In this document: positions 54,117-62,655 of the stretch, one piece after another
How positions within the stretch are numbered: the stretch's first letter is position 1
Layout: every line of letters begins with the position of its first letter
NCBI RefSeq assembly: GCF_036924535.1
Contig: NZ_JAZHRT010000001.1
Location: 2,108,001 to 2,172,000 of the forward strand
Source: Bradyrhizobium sp. AZCC 2262
Lineage (GTDB): Bacteria > Pseudomonadota > Alphaproteobacteria > Rhizobiales > Xanthobacteraceae
Direction of reading: 5' to 3'
Length of the DNA: 64,000 bases
Notes under the pieces: model-generated
What the model was told of the DNA's origin: nothing
Databases searched by the model: none
The model's input: only the letters and a program-made list of their open reading frames with translations
Position numbers and translations under genes: made by a program

Positions 54117-56112
54117 ATGGCCGCCAAACCTACCCTCGATCCCGTCACTTTCGAAGTGCTGAAGAATTCCTTCATCACCAGCGTCGATCAGATGGCCGAG
54201 CAGATTCTGCGCACCTGCTATTCTTTCGTCATCTACAACCGTGACTTCTCCAGCGCGCTGCACGATGCAAATGGCAACTCGGCGGCGCAAGGCAACCAGG
54301 ACATCGCTGTCCACGTCGGCACACTGCATTTCACCTGCAAGGACGTGATGCGCGCCTTCCAGGGCGACATGCATCCTGGAGACGTCTACGCGATCAACGA
54401 TCCCTATGCCGGCGGCACCCATTTTCCCGATGTGCGTCTAATCCGGCCGATCTTTTCCGATGGCAAGATCATCGCCTTCAGTCAATCGAACGGCCATTGG
54501 TCGGATGTTGGAGGTAGCGTGCCGGGTTCGTTCGACGTCACGGCGCGGGACATGTTCCGCGAAGGGCTGCGCATCACGCCCGTGCGCCTGTTCGACAAGG
54601 GATGCTTCTGCAAGGACGTCGCCCATCTCATCGCCGCCAATACCCGTGATCCGGCCTCGATCATCGGTGACATCCACGCCCAGGCGCAGGCGACCCAGGT
54701 ATGTGAGCGGGAAATCCTGCGGCTTGTCGGCAAATACGGCCGCGAGACGGTCGAGACCGGTTTGTCCGAGGTGCAGGATTATGTGGAGCGCGCCATGCGC
54801 CAACGCCTTGCGGCGCTGCCGGACGGCGTTTGGGAGACGCAGGACTTCATCGACCGCGACCCCACGGGCTCCGAAGGGCTGATCCCGATCAAGGTCAAGC
54901 TCACCATCAAGGGCGAAAAGGCCATCTACGATTTCACCGGCAGTCATCCGACCATCGGCTCCATCTACAATTCCGCCTTCGGCACGACATTCTCGGCGGT
55001 ACGCCGCGGGCATGAAGACGTTCTTCCCGGACCTGCCGCTCAACAGCGGTTTCTACCGTGTGCTCGAGATCATCGCGCCGGAAGGCTCGATTGTCGACGC
55101 GCGCTGGCCGATCGGCGTTACCGGCTTCCTGATGCCCTTCGAGAAGATTATGAATGCCATCTACGAAATCTGGTCGAAAATCATGCCGCAGCGTGCGCTC
55201 GCTTGCGCCTTCAACTTGGAATATTTGCTGACCGGCGGGCTCGACGCGCGGCGGCCCGAAAAGCCGATCTTCATGTTCTACGACTGGCTGCCCGGCGGCT
55301 GGGGCGGACGCAACGGCAAGGACGGCTGCAACGTTACCACGGCTTGTTTCGGCACCGGCCTGATGTCGCAACCGGTGGAGGGGCAGGAGCGCGCCAATCC
55401 GATCCTGACGACCGAGTTTGAAATCCTCACCGATTCCGCAGGGCCCGGCAAATGGCGCGGCGGAGTCGGTGTCCGCAAGACATCGATCATGCTTGAGGCT
55501 GAAAAGACCGTCATTTCCTATATCTGCGATCGCGAACGGGCAATCGTCTGGGGCATCGAGGGCGGCCTGCCGTCAATGCCGCATGGCCTCAGCATCACGC
55601 GTGCGGGAGCGGAAAAGGAAGATTGGCTGGGCTCCGTCTTTTCCGACGTGCCGATCCGGTCCGGCGACGTCTTCAGCCGCCCGACCGCCGGCGGCGGCGG
55701 CTTTGGCGATCCGCTGGAGCGCGACACGGCTCTGGTACTCGAAGACGTAGCGGACGACTATGTCTCGATCGAGCGCGCCGCCAAGGACTATGGCGTGGTG
55801 CTCACCGTCGTCGACGCCGAAATTTGTGCCTATGCGGTCGACGAGGCTGCGACCAAGGCGACGCGCGAAGCGATCCGCCGCCAGCGCAGTCTATGGCTCG
55901 CGATCGATCCCGAGGAGGTCGCGGCCGGCTATCGCGCCGGCAAGATTGACCGGCTCGATGTGGTGCGGCGTTATGCCGTGGTGCTTGATTGGGACAGCGG
56001 CGCGCTGCTGCCTGTCTCGACGGGTCAGTTCCGGGAGATGTTTCATAAGCGCACGGCGGCGGCATGGGCGAGGAGCGGCAGCGCAGAGACGTCCGCCTCC
56101 TCTGGCGCCTGA
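54117..56112 (+). pseudogene. hyuB: Hydantoinase/oxoprolinase subunit B (HyuB family), single-base frameshift
   Basis: The first frame, from ATG 54117 (GGAG at 54104-54107), gives the N-terminal half: TLDPVTFEVLKNSFITSVDQ, DIAVHVGTLHF, NDPYAGGTHFPD and on to SIYNSAFGTTFSAV. At 55002 an extra C breaks the frame; the rest continues from AAGMKTFFPDLPLNSGFYR in the next frame to the stop at 56110-56112. Deleting that C gives a single full-length protein of ~664 residues. Known: HyuB is the hydrolytic partner of HyuA. Both halves are fully conserved, so the lesion is either very recent or a sequencing error. As written, a 437-residue truncated product would end at 55421. Confidence 0.8.
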
Positions 56113-56217
56113 TTGCGTTGGCCGCACCGTGTCGACGATTCTCGGCTTCGATTGGATTTTGTGTCAAGGTGAGATCGGAGCTCACCCCATCCCACTCTTG
56201 CAACCGGGACTTGCCCA

Positions 56218-57603
56218 ATGAATATTCTGCCCAATTCGCTTAGCGCGCGCGACGTCGCCTATCAGATTCATCCCTATACCAACGCGCGTCGGCACGAACT
56301 CATTGGGCCGATCGTGATCGAGCGTGGCACGGGCATCTATGTCTATGACGACCAAGGACGCGAATATATCGAGGCGTTAGCGGGCTTGTGGAGCGTCGCC
56401 GTCGGCTTCGGCGAAGACCGTCTGGTGCAAGCCGCCGCGCGGCAAATGAGCAAGCTGCCCTACTACCACACCTTCAGCCACAAATCGCATGAGCCTTCGA
56501 TCGAACTCGCCGAGAAGCTGGTGAAAATGTCGCCCCACGGGCTCGCTCACGTCTTCTTCACCAGTTCAGGCTCGGAAGCTAACGACACGGTGGTGAAGTT
56601 CGTCTGGTACGACAACAATTCGCTCGGACGCCCGCAAAAGAAGAAGTTCATCGCCCGCAACGGCGGCTACCACGGTATCACGGTGGCCTCCGGCAGCCTC
56701 ACCGGCCTGCAGGTAAACCAGCGCGGATTCGATCTGCCGCTTCCTTTCGTCAAGCATGTCACCTGTCCGCATCATTATCGCTTTGCGGAGGCGGGCGAGA
56801 GCGAGGAAACCTTCGCCGATCGCCTGGCGGCGGAACTGGAGGCGACCATCCTCGCCGAAGGTCCGGAGACCGTGGCCGCGTTCATCGGCGAGCCGTTGAT
56901 CGGCGCTGGCGGCGTGCTGCCGCCGCCAGGAACCTATTGGCGCAAAATGCAGGAGGTCTGCCGCCGTCACGACGTGCTGATTGTCGCCGATGAGGTGATC
57001 AACGGTTTTGGGCGCCTCGGCACGCTATTCGCCTGTGAGCATTATGGTATCCAGCCCGACATTCTGGTCCTGTCGAAGCAGATCACCTCTTCCTATCAGC
57101 CGCTGGCGGCCGTCCTGGTCAGCGACACCCTCTATCAGGGCATCGCCGACCAGACGGAGCGGCTCGGCAATTTCGGGCACGGCTTTACCGCCAGCGGCCA
57201 TCCCGTGGCGACGGCCGTCGCGCTGGAGAATCTCGCCATCATCGAGGAGCGCGGCCTGGTGGCGAACGCGGCCAAGGTCGGCGCGCACTTGCAGGCGAGC
57301 CTGCGCCGTTTCGCCGATCATCCCTTGGTGGGCGAGGTGCGCGGTGTCGGCCTGATCGCAGCGGTGGAACTGGTGGCGGACAAGGTCAGCAAGGCCAAAT
57401 TCGATCCGCCCGGCAAGGTCGGCCTCTATCTGTTCGAAAGAGCGCAGGAGCATGGTTTGATCATCCGCAATATGCAGGACTCGATCGCCTTTTGCCCGCC
57501 GCTGATCATTACGCCGGCGCAGGTCGACGATGTCGTGGGGCGCTTCGGCCTTGCGCTCGCCGATACCCAGAGCTGGGTCACAGCCGGAATGCCCGGCGCG
57601 TGA
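56218..57603 (+). CDS. Class III (omega) aminotransferase, PLP-dependent
   Basis: A 461-residue aminotransferase with the class III landmarks FFTSSGSEANDTVVKF (~118-133), the PLP-phosphate/ring segment VLIVADEVINGFGRLG (~255-270) and the Schiff-base lysine K287 in LVLSKQITSSYQPLAAVLVS. Known relatives move amino groups from beta-alanine, 4-aminobutyrate, putrescine or 6-aminohexanoate to pyruvate or 2-oxoglutarate. It follows hyuAB by 105 bp, a good position to process an omega-amino acid released by ring opening. No aldehyde dehydrogenase gene follows. Confidence 0.93.
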   Translation: MNILPNSLSARDVAYQIHPYTNARRHELIGPIVIERGTGIYVYDDQGREYIEALAGLWSVAVGFGEDRLVQAAARQMSKLPYYHTFSHKSHEPSIELAEKLVKMSPHGLAHVFFTSSGSEANDTVVKFVWYDNNSLGRPQKKKFIARNGGYHGITVASGSLTGLQVNQRGFDLPLPFVKHVTCPHHYRFAEAGESEETFADRLAAELEATILAEGPETVAAFIGEPLIGAGGVLPPPGTYWRKMQEVCRRHDVLIVADEVINGFGRLGTLFACEHYGIQPDILVLSKQITSSYQPLAAVLVSDTLYQGIADQTERLGNFGHGFTASGHPVATAVALENLAIIEERGLVANAAKVGAHLQASLRRFADHPLVGEVRGVGLIAAVELVADKVSKAKFDPPGKVGLYLFERAQEHGLIIRNMQDSIAFCPPLIITPAQVDDVVGRFGLALADTQSWVTAGMPGA

Positions 57604-57933
57604 TCTCCAGCGGAATGATCTCGATGATCTTCGGCGTCAAGGAGATTGCCACCGCGATTTCAAACGAGATGGGCGCCGCGCTACCGACGGTTCTTCGCAA
57701 CCCGGCCGCCAGCAATGATGAAAACTAAAATCAACGTGGGCGCATCCTACAAATCGACGTGTGTCTACTCCTTGGCGATCGCGACCAAGATCGATACCGG
57801 CATGCTTCTCATCCGGCTGAGGCGTACCATCAGACTTCATGAGCCGGCACACGCGCCATCCCTATGTCATCGCGCATGACTGCCGAAGGTCGCGAGCCTG
57901 CAGCGCTCTTTCCCAACCCGGGAGCTAGCCCAG

Positions 57934-58017
57934 ATGTTCGTTTCGAAATGGTGGGGTACGGGGTTCTTGGCCCTGGCAATCCTGTTGCTGGTGGGTCTAT
58001 ACCTTGCTCAGAAATAA
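57934..58017 (+). CDS. Possible 27-residue single-helix membrane peptide
   Basis: An ATG at 57934, with GGGAG about ten bases upstream, opens a frame of 27 codons: a short basic/aromatic start (MFVSKWWG), a strongly hydrophobic stretch (FLALAILLLVGLYLA), then QK and a stop. The layout is that of known bacterial membrane microproteins. Expression and function are unknown, and a chance frame is possible. Confidence 0.35.
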   Translation: MFVSKWWGTGFLALAILLLVGLYLAQK

Positions 58018-58077
58018 AGACGATCCTTCGGAATGACCAGTTTAGCTCTCGCTGGGTGGAGTTAGCTCAGATTGGCT

Positions 58078-58168
58078 CATGATGGATTGGGCCGAGAGTT
58101 TAATCCTTTCAATTAGTTAGATGGCTGCGTGTGCACGACGTGTGCACCGGGCGATCAAAGAAAATCCA
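58078..58168 (+). repeat. Right copy of 91-bp direct repeat
   Basis: Aligns without gaps to 35783-35873 (16 mismatches in 91). The best-conserved part is CGTGTGCACG with the following TGTGCACCGGGCGATCAAAG. It lies 475 bp after the aminotransferase stop, in the same orientation as the left copy. Confidence 0.75.
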
Positions 58169-58556
58169 GCTACAACCAAAGTCAGCAGCCTTGCATTCCG
58201 ATGTGTCGTCGGGTGTGTGTGTTCGCCCGCTGCCGGTCCGGTCAAATCCAGAGACTTTGCAATCGCGCTGCACAAGTCGACGTCGAATCCAGCCGCCTCC
58301 CGAGTGTCGGTCAGTCGGTGCCACTTTCGTGCACGGCTGAACACCGGATGCGAGGCTTGCCGTTTATCTGCCGGATTGACTTCCGCTCAAGGCTTGTAGG
58401 TGGCAAAATATACTGCCAGGGCAATCCCCTTAACGGGTGGCCGCGGCTGGCAATCGCCGCCAAGTTTACAGTCAGCGGAAATAGTCCAGTGGCAAGCAAG
58501 GTTAAGAAAAGGCGCATCGCCGCGACTGGGCAATGGGCCGAAAAGAGCCGGTCAAT

Positions 58557-59594
58557 ATGAAAGCAGTATTCGCAGTGCCGGGCCGAGCCCTTGGTCGGAC
58601 GCGGCTTCAGGTTTCGGTCCTCGGATTCGGAACCGCGCCGCTTGGTGATCTCTACGTGCAACTGGATGACGGCACGGCCATCGATACGGTGAAACGCGCG
58701 TTCGAACTGGGCATCAATCTCCTCGATACTTCTCCGCACTATGGCAACGGCCTTGCCGAACATCGTTGCGGCGCCGCAATCAGGCGCGTGCCGCGCCAGG
58801 ACATCGTCGTTTGCACCAAGATCGGTCGCTGGATGGACCCGTTTCACGGGCGATGCGACGGCTCCGGCTTTGTGGGTGGGCTGCCGCACCGTGCAGTGTT
58901 CGACTATTCCTATGACGGCACCATGCGTTCTGTAGAACAGTCGCTGTTGCGGCTAGGGACCGACCGGCTGGACCTGTTGCTGATCCATGACGTCGACGTC
59001 TGGACTCATGGTCTCAACGCAATCGACGAGCGGTTTCGCGAAGCGATGGCTGGCGCGTATGTGGCGCTGGACCGGCTTCGCGGGGAGGGCGTCGTTGCTG
59101 GCATCGGGATCGGTGTGAACGAGGCCGACATGTGCGTGCGTTTCGCGCAAGCCGGGTCATTCGATACCATGCTGCTCGCCGGACGTTATTCCCTGCTGGA
59201 GCAACCGGCGCTCGCGGAATTTCTGCCGCTCGCGCAGCAACAGGGAATCGGTGTGTTGCTCGGCGGCGTATTCAATTCAGGTATTCTGGCGACCGGCGCG
59301 GTGAGCGGCGCCAAGTACAATTATAGGGACGCGCCACCTGAGATCCTCGCAAAAGTGGCGCAGATCGAACGCGTCTGTGATGCGCATGGCGTTGCCCTGC
59401 CAACCGCGGCGCTGCATTTTGCTCTGGGCCATCCGGCGGTGGCGAGCGTTGTGCTGGGGGCCCAGAGCCCGGAGGAGGTCGAGCGCAACGTCGCCGCGCT
59501 GTCCAGCAAGGTGCCAACCAAGCTTTGGGCCGATCTGAAGGCCGAGCGTCTGCTGGATGCGGAAGCGCCCGTTCCGCTCTCGGTTGCCGGCTGA
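58557..59594 (+). CDS. Aldo/keto reductase (D-threo-aldose/L-fucose dehydrogenase-like)
   Basis: A 345-residue NAD(P)-dependent barrel enzyme. The catalytic set is visible as DTSPHYGNG (Asp and Tyr), CTKIGR (Lys) and LLIHDVD (His); the cofactor end has VVLGAQSPEEVERN. ATG 58557 is preferred to 58533 because MKAVFAVPGRALGRTRLQVS fits relatives better; neither has a strong ribosome-binding site. Known: this branch includes D-threo-aldose 1-dehydrogenase, which oxidises L-fucose or D-arabinose to the lactone. It overlaps the amidohydrolase gene by one base, supporting a sugar-lactone pathway. Confidence 0.87.
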   Translation: MKAVFAVPGRALGRTRLQVSVLGFGTAPLGDLYVQLDDGTAIDTVKRAFELGINLLDTSPHYGNGLAEHRCGAAIRRVPRQDIVVCTKIGRWMDPFHGRCDGSGFVGGLPHRAVFDYSYDGTMRSVEQSLLRLGTDRLDLLLIHDVDVWTHGLNAIDERFREAMAGAYVALDRLRGEGVVAGIGIGVNEADMCVRFAQAGSFDTMLLAGRYSLLEQPALAEFLPLAQQQGIGVLLGGVFNSGILATGAVSGAKYNYRDAPPEILAKVAQIERVCDAHGVALPTAALHFALGHPAVASVVLGAQSPEEVERNVAALSSKVPTKLWADLKAERLLDAEAPVPLSVAG

Positions 59595-60484
59595 TGCGGA
59601 TCGATGCGCATCATCATCTGTGGACTCTAGCTCGGGGCGACTATGGCTGGTTGACGCCCGCGCTCGCACCGATCCATCGTGACTTTTCCCTTTCGGACCT
59701 GGCGCCGCACCTCGCTGCCGCTGACATCAAGGGGACGATTTTGGTGCAGGCTGCACCGACCGAGGCGGAGACCATGTTTCTGCTCGACATCGCGGCGAAG
59801 GCGCAGGTGGTGCGGGGCGTGGTCGGATGGACGGATTTCGACGCAGCCGACGGCGGGGCGCGCATTGATGCTCTCACCGCACACAAACTCCTGGTTGGGT
59901 TGCGGCCGATGGTGCAGGACATTCCCGATGACGATTGGCTGCTCCGCCCTGCGTTGGCGCCGCTATTGGCGGCGATGGCCCGAAACAGCCTGGTGTTCGA
60001 CGCGTTGGTGCTGCCGCACCATTTGTCGCGACTGCTGCGGGTCGTTGATGATCATCCTAAGCTCCAGTTCGTGTTGAACCATTGCGCCAAGCCGCGGCTT
60101 GCGACCGGCGAACTCGCGGTCTGGCAGGGTGATATCGCGTCGCTCGCCGAACGCCCCAACATCGTCTGCAAGCTATCGGGTTTGGTAACCGAGGCCGCAC
60201 CAGATTGGCAAATTACGGATCTACGGAAAGCCGTGGATCATGTCGTTGCGTGCTTCGGGCCACGTCGTCTGCTCTGGGGAAGCGACTGGCCAGTAGTTAA
60301 CCTGGCGGGTGGTTATGAAAAATGGTTTGCCGCCGCTGAAACCATGCTGGCTGGTCTGTCAGCGGATGAAAAGGCAGCTATTTTCGGCGGTAACGCGGCG
60401 CGCATCTATCTCTCAAGCCGGGACGGAATATCGAAGCCAATTGATCGCCTGGCTACTTTCCAGCGCCAGTGGTCAGACCGCTGA
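59594..60484 (+). CDS. Amidohydrolase family protein (L-fuconolactonase/COG3618-like)
   Basis: A 296-residue TIM-barrel hydrolase: metal-site HHHLW near residue 5-9 (DAHHHLW), the barrel block FVLNHCAKPR and the C-terminal LLWGSDWPVVNLAGGY with the catalytic Asp. Known: this group hydrolyses sugar lactones (fuconolactone, rhamnonolactone) or pyrone dicarboxylates. Its start TGATG overlaps the reductase stop, so the two are coupled. Its end overlaps the convergent permease gene by 32 bp. Confidence 0.9.
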   Translation: MRIDAHHHLWTLARGDYGWLTPALAPIHRDFSLSDLAPHLAAADIKGTILVQAAPTEAETMFLLDIAAKAQVVRGVVGWTDFDAADGGARIDALTAHKLLVGLRPMVQDIPDDDWLLRPALAPLLAAMARNSLVFDALVLPHHLSRLLRVVDDHPKLQFVLNHCAKPRLATGELAVWQGDIASLAERPNIVCKLSGLVTEAAPDWQITDLRKAVDHVVACFGPRRLLWGSDWPVVNLAGGYEKWFAAAETMLAGLSADEKAAIFGGNAARIYLSSRDGISKPIDRLATFQRQWSDR

Positions 60485-61379
60485 CGATGTAGCGTTCAAG
60501 GAATATCCCGACGATGACAAGCGGAGCGATTGCCGCCGTCGACAGCGCCGCCATGGACCACCAGTTAATGCCCTGCGAGCCAGTCTGGCTCGCCACCATC
60601 ACAGGCAGGGTTTTCGCGTCCGTACTCGTCAGCAGCGCCGCGAAGAAGTATTCGTTCCAGCACAGCACAAGCGAAAGGATGAATGCAGCCGCCATTCCGG
60701 GAACGGAGAGCGGCAACACGATGCGAATGAATGCACCCCAGGTCGAAAGGCCGTCCACGAAAGCAGCCTCATCGAGTTCGATCGGGATCGAATTGAACTG
60801 GTCGCGCATAATCCAGATGACAATCGGCAGAACTGTCAGCGTGTAGAGCAGGATCAGGCCAAATCTCGTGTCGAGCAAGGACAGTGCCTTGTACAGCACC
60901 AGGAATGGCAACGCGAGGACGACTGGCGGCAAAATCAACTGGGACATGAAGAAGAACAAGATGTCGTCGTTGCGCATCCATCCAAACTTGTACCGGAATC
61001 TGCTCAAGCCGTAAGCCGCCAGCGACCCGAGGATGAGCGCCAGCACCGACGCGCCGACCGACGTGATAATACTGTTTGCAAACCGGCTTCCGAATTCGGC
61101 GCGCGAGGTGGATGTCCCGAACATCGTATCCGGCGACAGGCCGAGCGAGCGCCAGCCTTTCCAATCCGGCTGAAAATCCAGCCACGGAATCAAGTGACCC
61201 TGCGTCACATCAACTGCCGATTTGAACGAAGTCGTGATGGTCCAATAGATCGGAAACAGGCAGACGAACGCCCAGAACAGCAATGCTCCATAGATCAGCA
61301 TCCGGCCCAAGATCCGCTTTGCCCGGGCCGCCGGATGATGCTTGCGGACCGGCTTCGATGCCGAGATGAATAAAGCCAA
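60453..61379 (-). CDS. Carbohydrate ABC transporter permease (MalG-like)
   Basis: A 308-residue inner-membrane permease with the EAA loop ELDEAAFVDGLSTWGAFIRI that contacts the ATPase. It pairs with the MalF-like protein encoded just upstream. It has a larger periplasmic loop after the first helix than MalG. The ATPase gene is not in the window. Confidence 0.93.
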   Translation of the reverse strand: MALFISASKPVRKHHPAARAKRILGRMLIYGALLFWAFVCLFPIYWTITTSFKSAVDVTQGHLIPWLDFQPDWKGWRSLGLSPDTMFGTSTSRAEFGSRFANSIITSVGASVLALILGSLAAYGLSRFRYKFGWMRNDDILFFFMSQLILPPVVLALPFLVLYKALSLLDTRFGLILLYTLTVLPIVIWIMRDQFNSIPIELDEAAFVDGLSTWGAFIRIVLPLSVPGMAAAFILSLVLCWNEYFFAALLTSTDAKTLPVMVASQTGSQGINWWSMAALSTAAIAPLVIVGIFLERYIVSGLTTGAGK

Positions 61380-61417
61380 CCGAGCAACTCCCTTCAGAAA
61401 CCGGCTTCGATCTTGTG

Positions 61418-62533
61418 CTACCCGACTTTCTGCGTCCAGCGATTGGACAGGCGCAGCAACAGCGTCAGTAACGCGATGATCAGGAGCAGGTAGAATATGG
61501 CGAGACCGGTGCCGTATCCGACATTCGAGCGATCGCGATAGACGCGGTAAATGAAGCTCGACACCGTGTCGGTGGCGCCGCCGGGTCCTCCTGCGGTCAC
61601 GTTGATCACGATGTCGGCGAGCTTCAGCTTGAAAATGATCCTGATAATCAGGACGGTGATGCTGACCGGCAGCATGATGGGGAATGTGACATGCCAGAAC
61701 GCTTGCCAGCCGTTCGCACCATCAACCTTGGCTGCTTCCTGCACCTCCTTGGGCATCGCCTGCAAACCGGCGAGCAGGATGATCATGATAAAGGGGATCG
61801 ATACCCAGGCATCCATGGCCTCGATGCTCAGCCACGCCATCCATGGCGAGGCGAAGAACGCCGGATTATCCCACCCCAAATAGCGCGCCAGTGTCGCAGC
61901 CGGACCAAAGCGGTATTCCATCAGTGACTTGCCGATCATCCAACTCACGGCGACCGGACTGAGCATCATGGGCAGCAGGAAGACGACGCGAAAGAATTTC
62001 CGCGCTCGTATCTCGGCGTTCAGCAGCAGCGCCAGTCCAAACGCGACCGCATATTCGCCAAGCACCGCGGCCGTGTAGAAGATCATGTTGCCCAGCGCGT
62101 TCCAGTAGTAAGTGTCGTGAAGCAATCCGATGAGATTGTTGAAGCCGTAGAAGCGCGGGCCTTCGAGCGAGCTCAGGTTCCAATCCAGCGACGCGATGTA
62201 AACTCCGAACAGCGTTGGAAAAATTACAACCGCAACAGTGAAGAAAACAGCCGGTAGCAGGAACAGCGCACGCAGACCACGCTCCCCCCGGATCACGACC
62301 TGGCCGACCCCGATCCCGACGGCCCAGAACAGATACGCAGCAAGGATCGGGCGCCAATCGGCGAACCCCGATGCGGTCGCTCCGGTCGTGTACAGAATCT
62401 GGATGAGGAGCAGGACCAGGAGCGCAAGCGAAGCAAGGATCACGACCGCTCGTCCCACATTTTTCCGGCTGCCGGCAACGCGCGGCGAGGCGGGCTTATG
62501 CCCGGCGTCCGCCGCCGATGATGAATTCTGCAT
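61418..62533 (-). CDS. Carbohydrate ABC transporter permease (MalF-like)
   Basis: A 371-residue permease with a long polar N-terminus, about eight hydrophobic segments and the EAA loop KEVQEAAKVDGANGWQAFWH. ATG 62533 is taken as the start; the frame opens at 62599, but that would put the first codon inside the hairpin at 62588-62617. It follows the binding-protein gene and is 38 bp before the MalG-like gene on the same strand. Confidence 0.9.
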   Translation of the reverse strand: MQNSSSAADAGHKPASPRVAGSRKNVGRAVVILASLALLVLLLIQILYTTGATASGFADWRPILAAYLFWAVGIGVGQVVIRGERGLRALFLLPAVFFTVAVVIFPTLFGVYIASLDWNLSSLEGPRFYGFNNLIGLLHDTYYWNALGNMIFYTAAVLGEYAVAFGLALLLNAEIRARKFFRVVFLLPMMLSPVAVSWMIGKSLMEYRFGPAATLARYLGWDNPAFFASPWMAWLSIEAMDAWVSIPFIMIILLAGLQAMPKEVQEAAKVDGANGWQAFWHVTFPIMLPVSITVLIIRIIFKLKLADIVINVTAGGPGGATDTVSSFIYRVYRDRSNVGYGTGLAIFYLLLIIALLTLLLRLSNRWTQKVG

Positions 62534-62587
62534 CAAGATCGCACTCTGCCGATTTGGACTTTGACCCAGTCGCACGGAGGAGAAGTC

Positions 62588-62617
62588 CTCGGCTGGCACC
62601 CGACGCGGTGCCAGCCG
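62588..62617. terminator. Intergenic hairpin between binding-protein and permease genes
   Basis: A perfect 12-bp stem (TCGGCTGGCACC at 62588-62599, complement at 62606-62617) with a 6-nt loop lies just after the stop of the binding-protein gene in transcription order. No T tract follows. Hairpins in this place often protect the upstream message or partly stop transcription, which lets the binding protein be made in excess over the permeases. Confidence 0.6.
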
Positions 62618-62655
62618 AAAGCCCGATGGTGAACAGGCGGAATGTAGCTGGGATG

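Larger units (their letters stand above)
57604..58556. other. Mostly gene-free interval of about 950 bp
   Basis: It holds a possible 27-residue membrane peptide (57934-58017), the right copy of the 91-bp repeat (58078-58168) and, on the minus strand at 58237-58320, a stretch reading GFDVDLCSAIAKSLDL that resembles a short piece of a family-3 amino-acid-binding protein. No complete gene was found. It marks the right end of the catabolic block. Confidence 0.5.

Noticed and set aside
58053..58125. tRNA-like stretch (GTTAGCTCAGATTGG followed by a T-arm-like AGAGTTTAATC)
   Set aside because: The 5' and 3' acceptor strands do not pair and no anticodon arm can be drawn, so it is not a tRNA gene; the resemblance may be chance.
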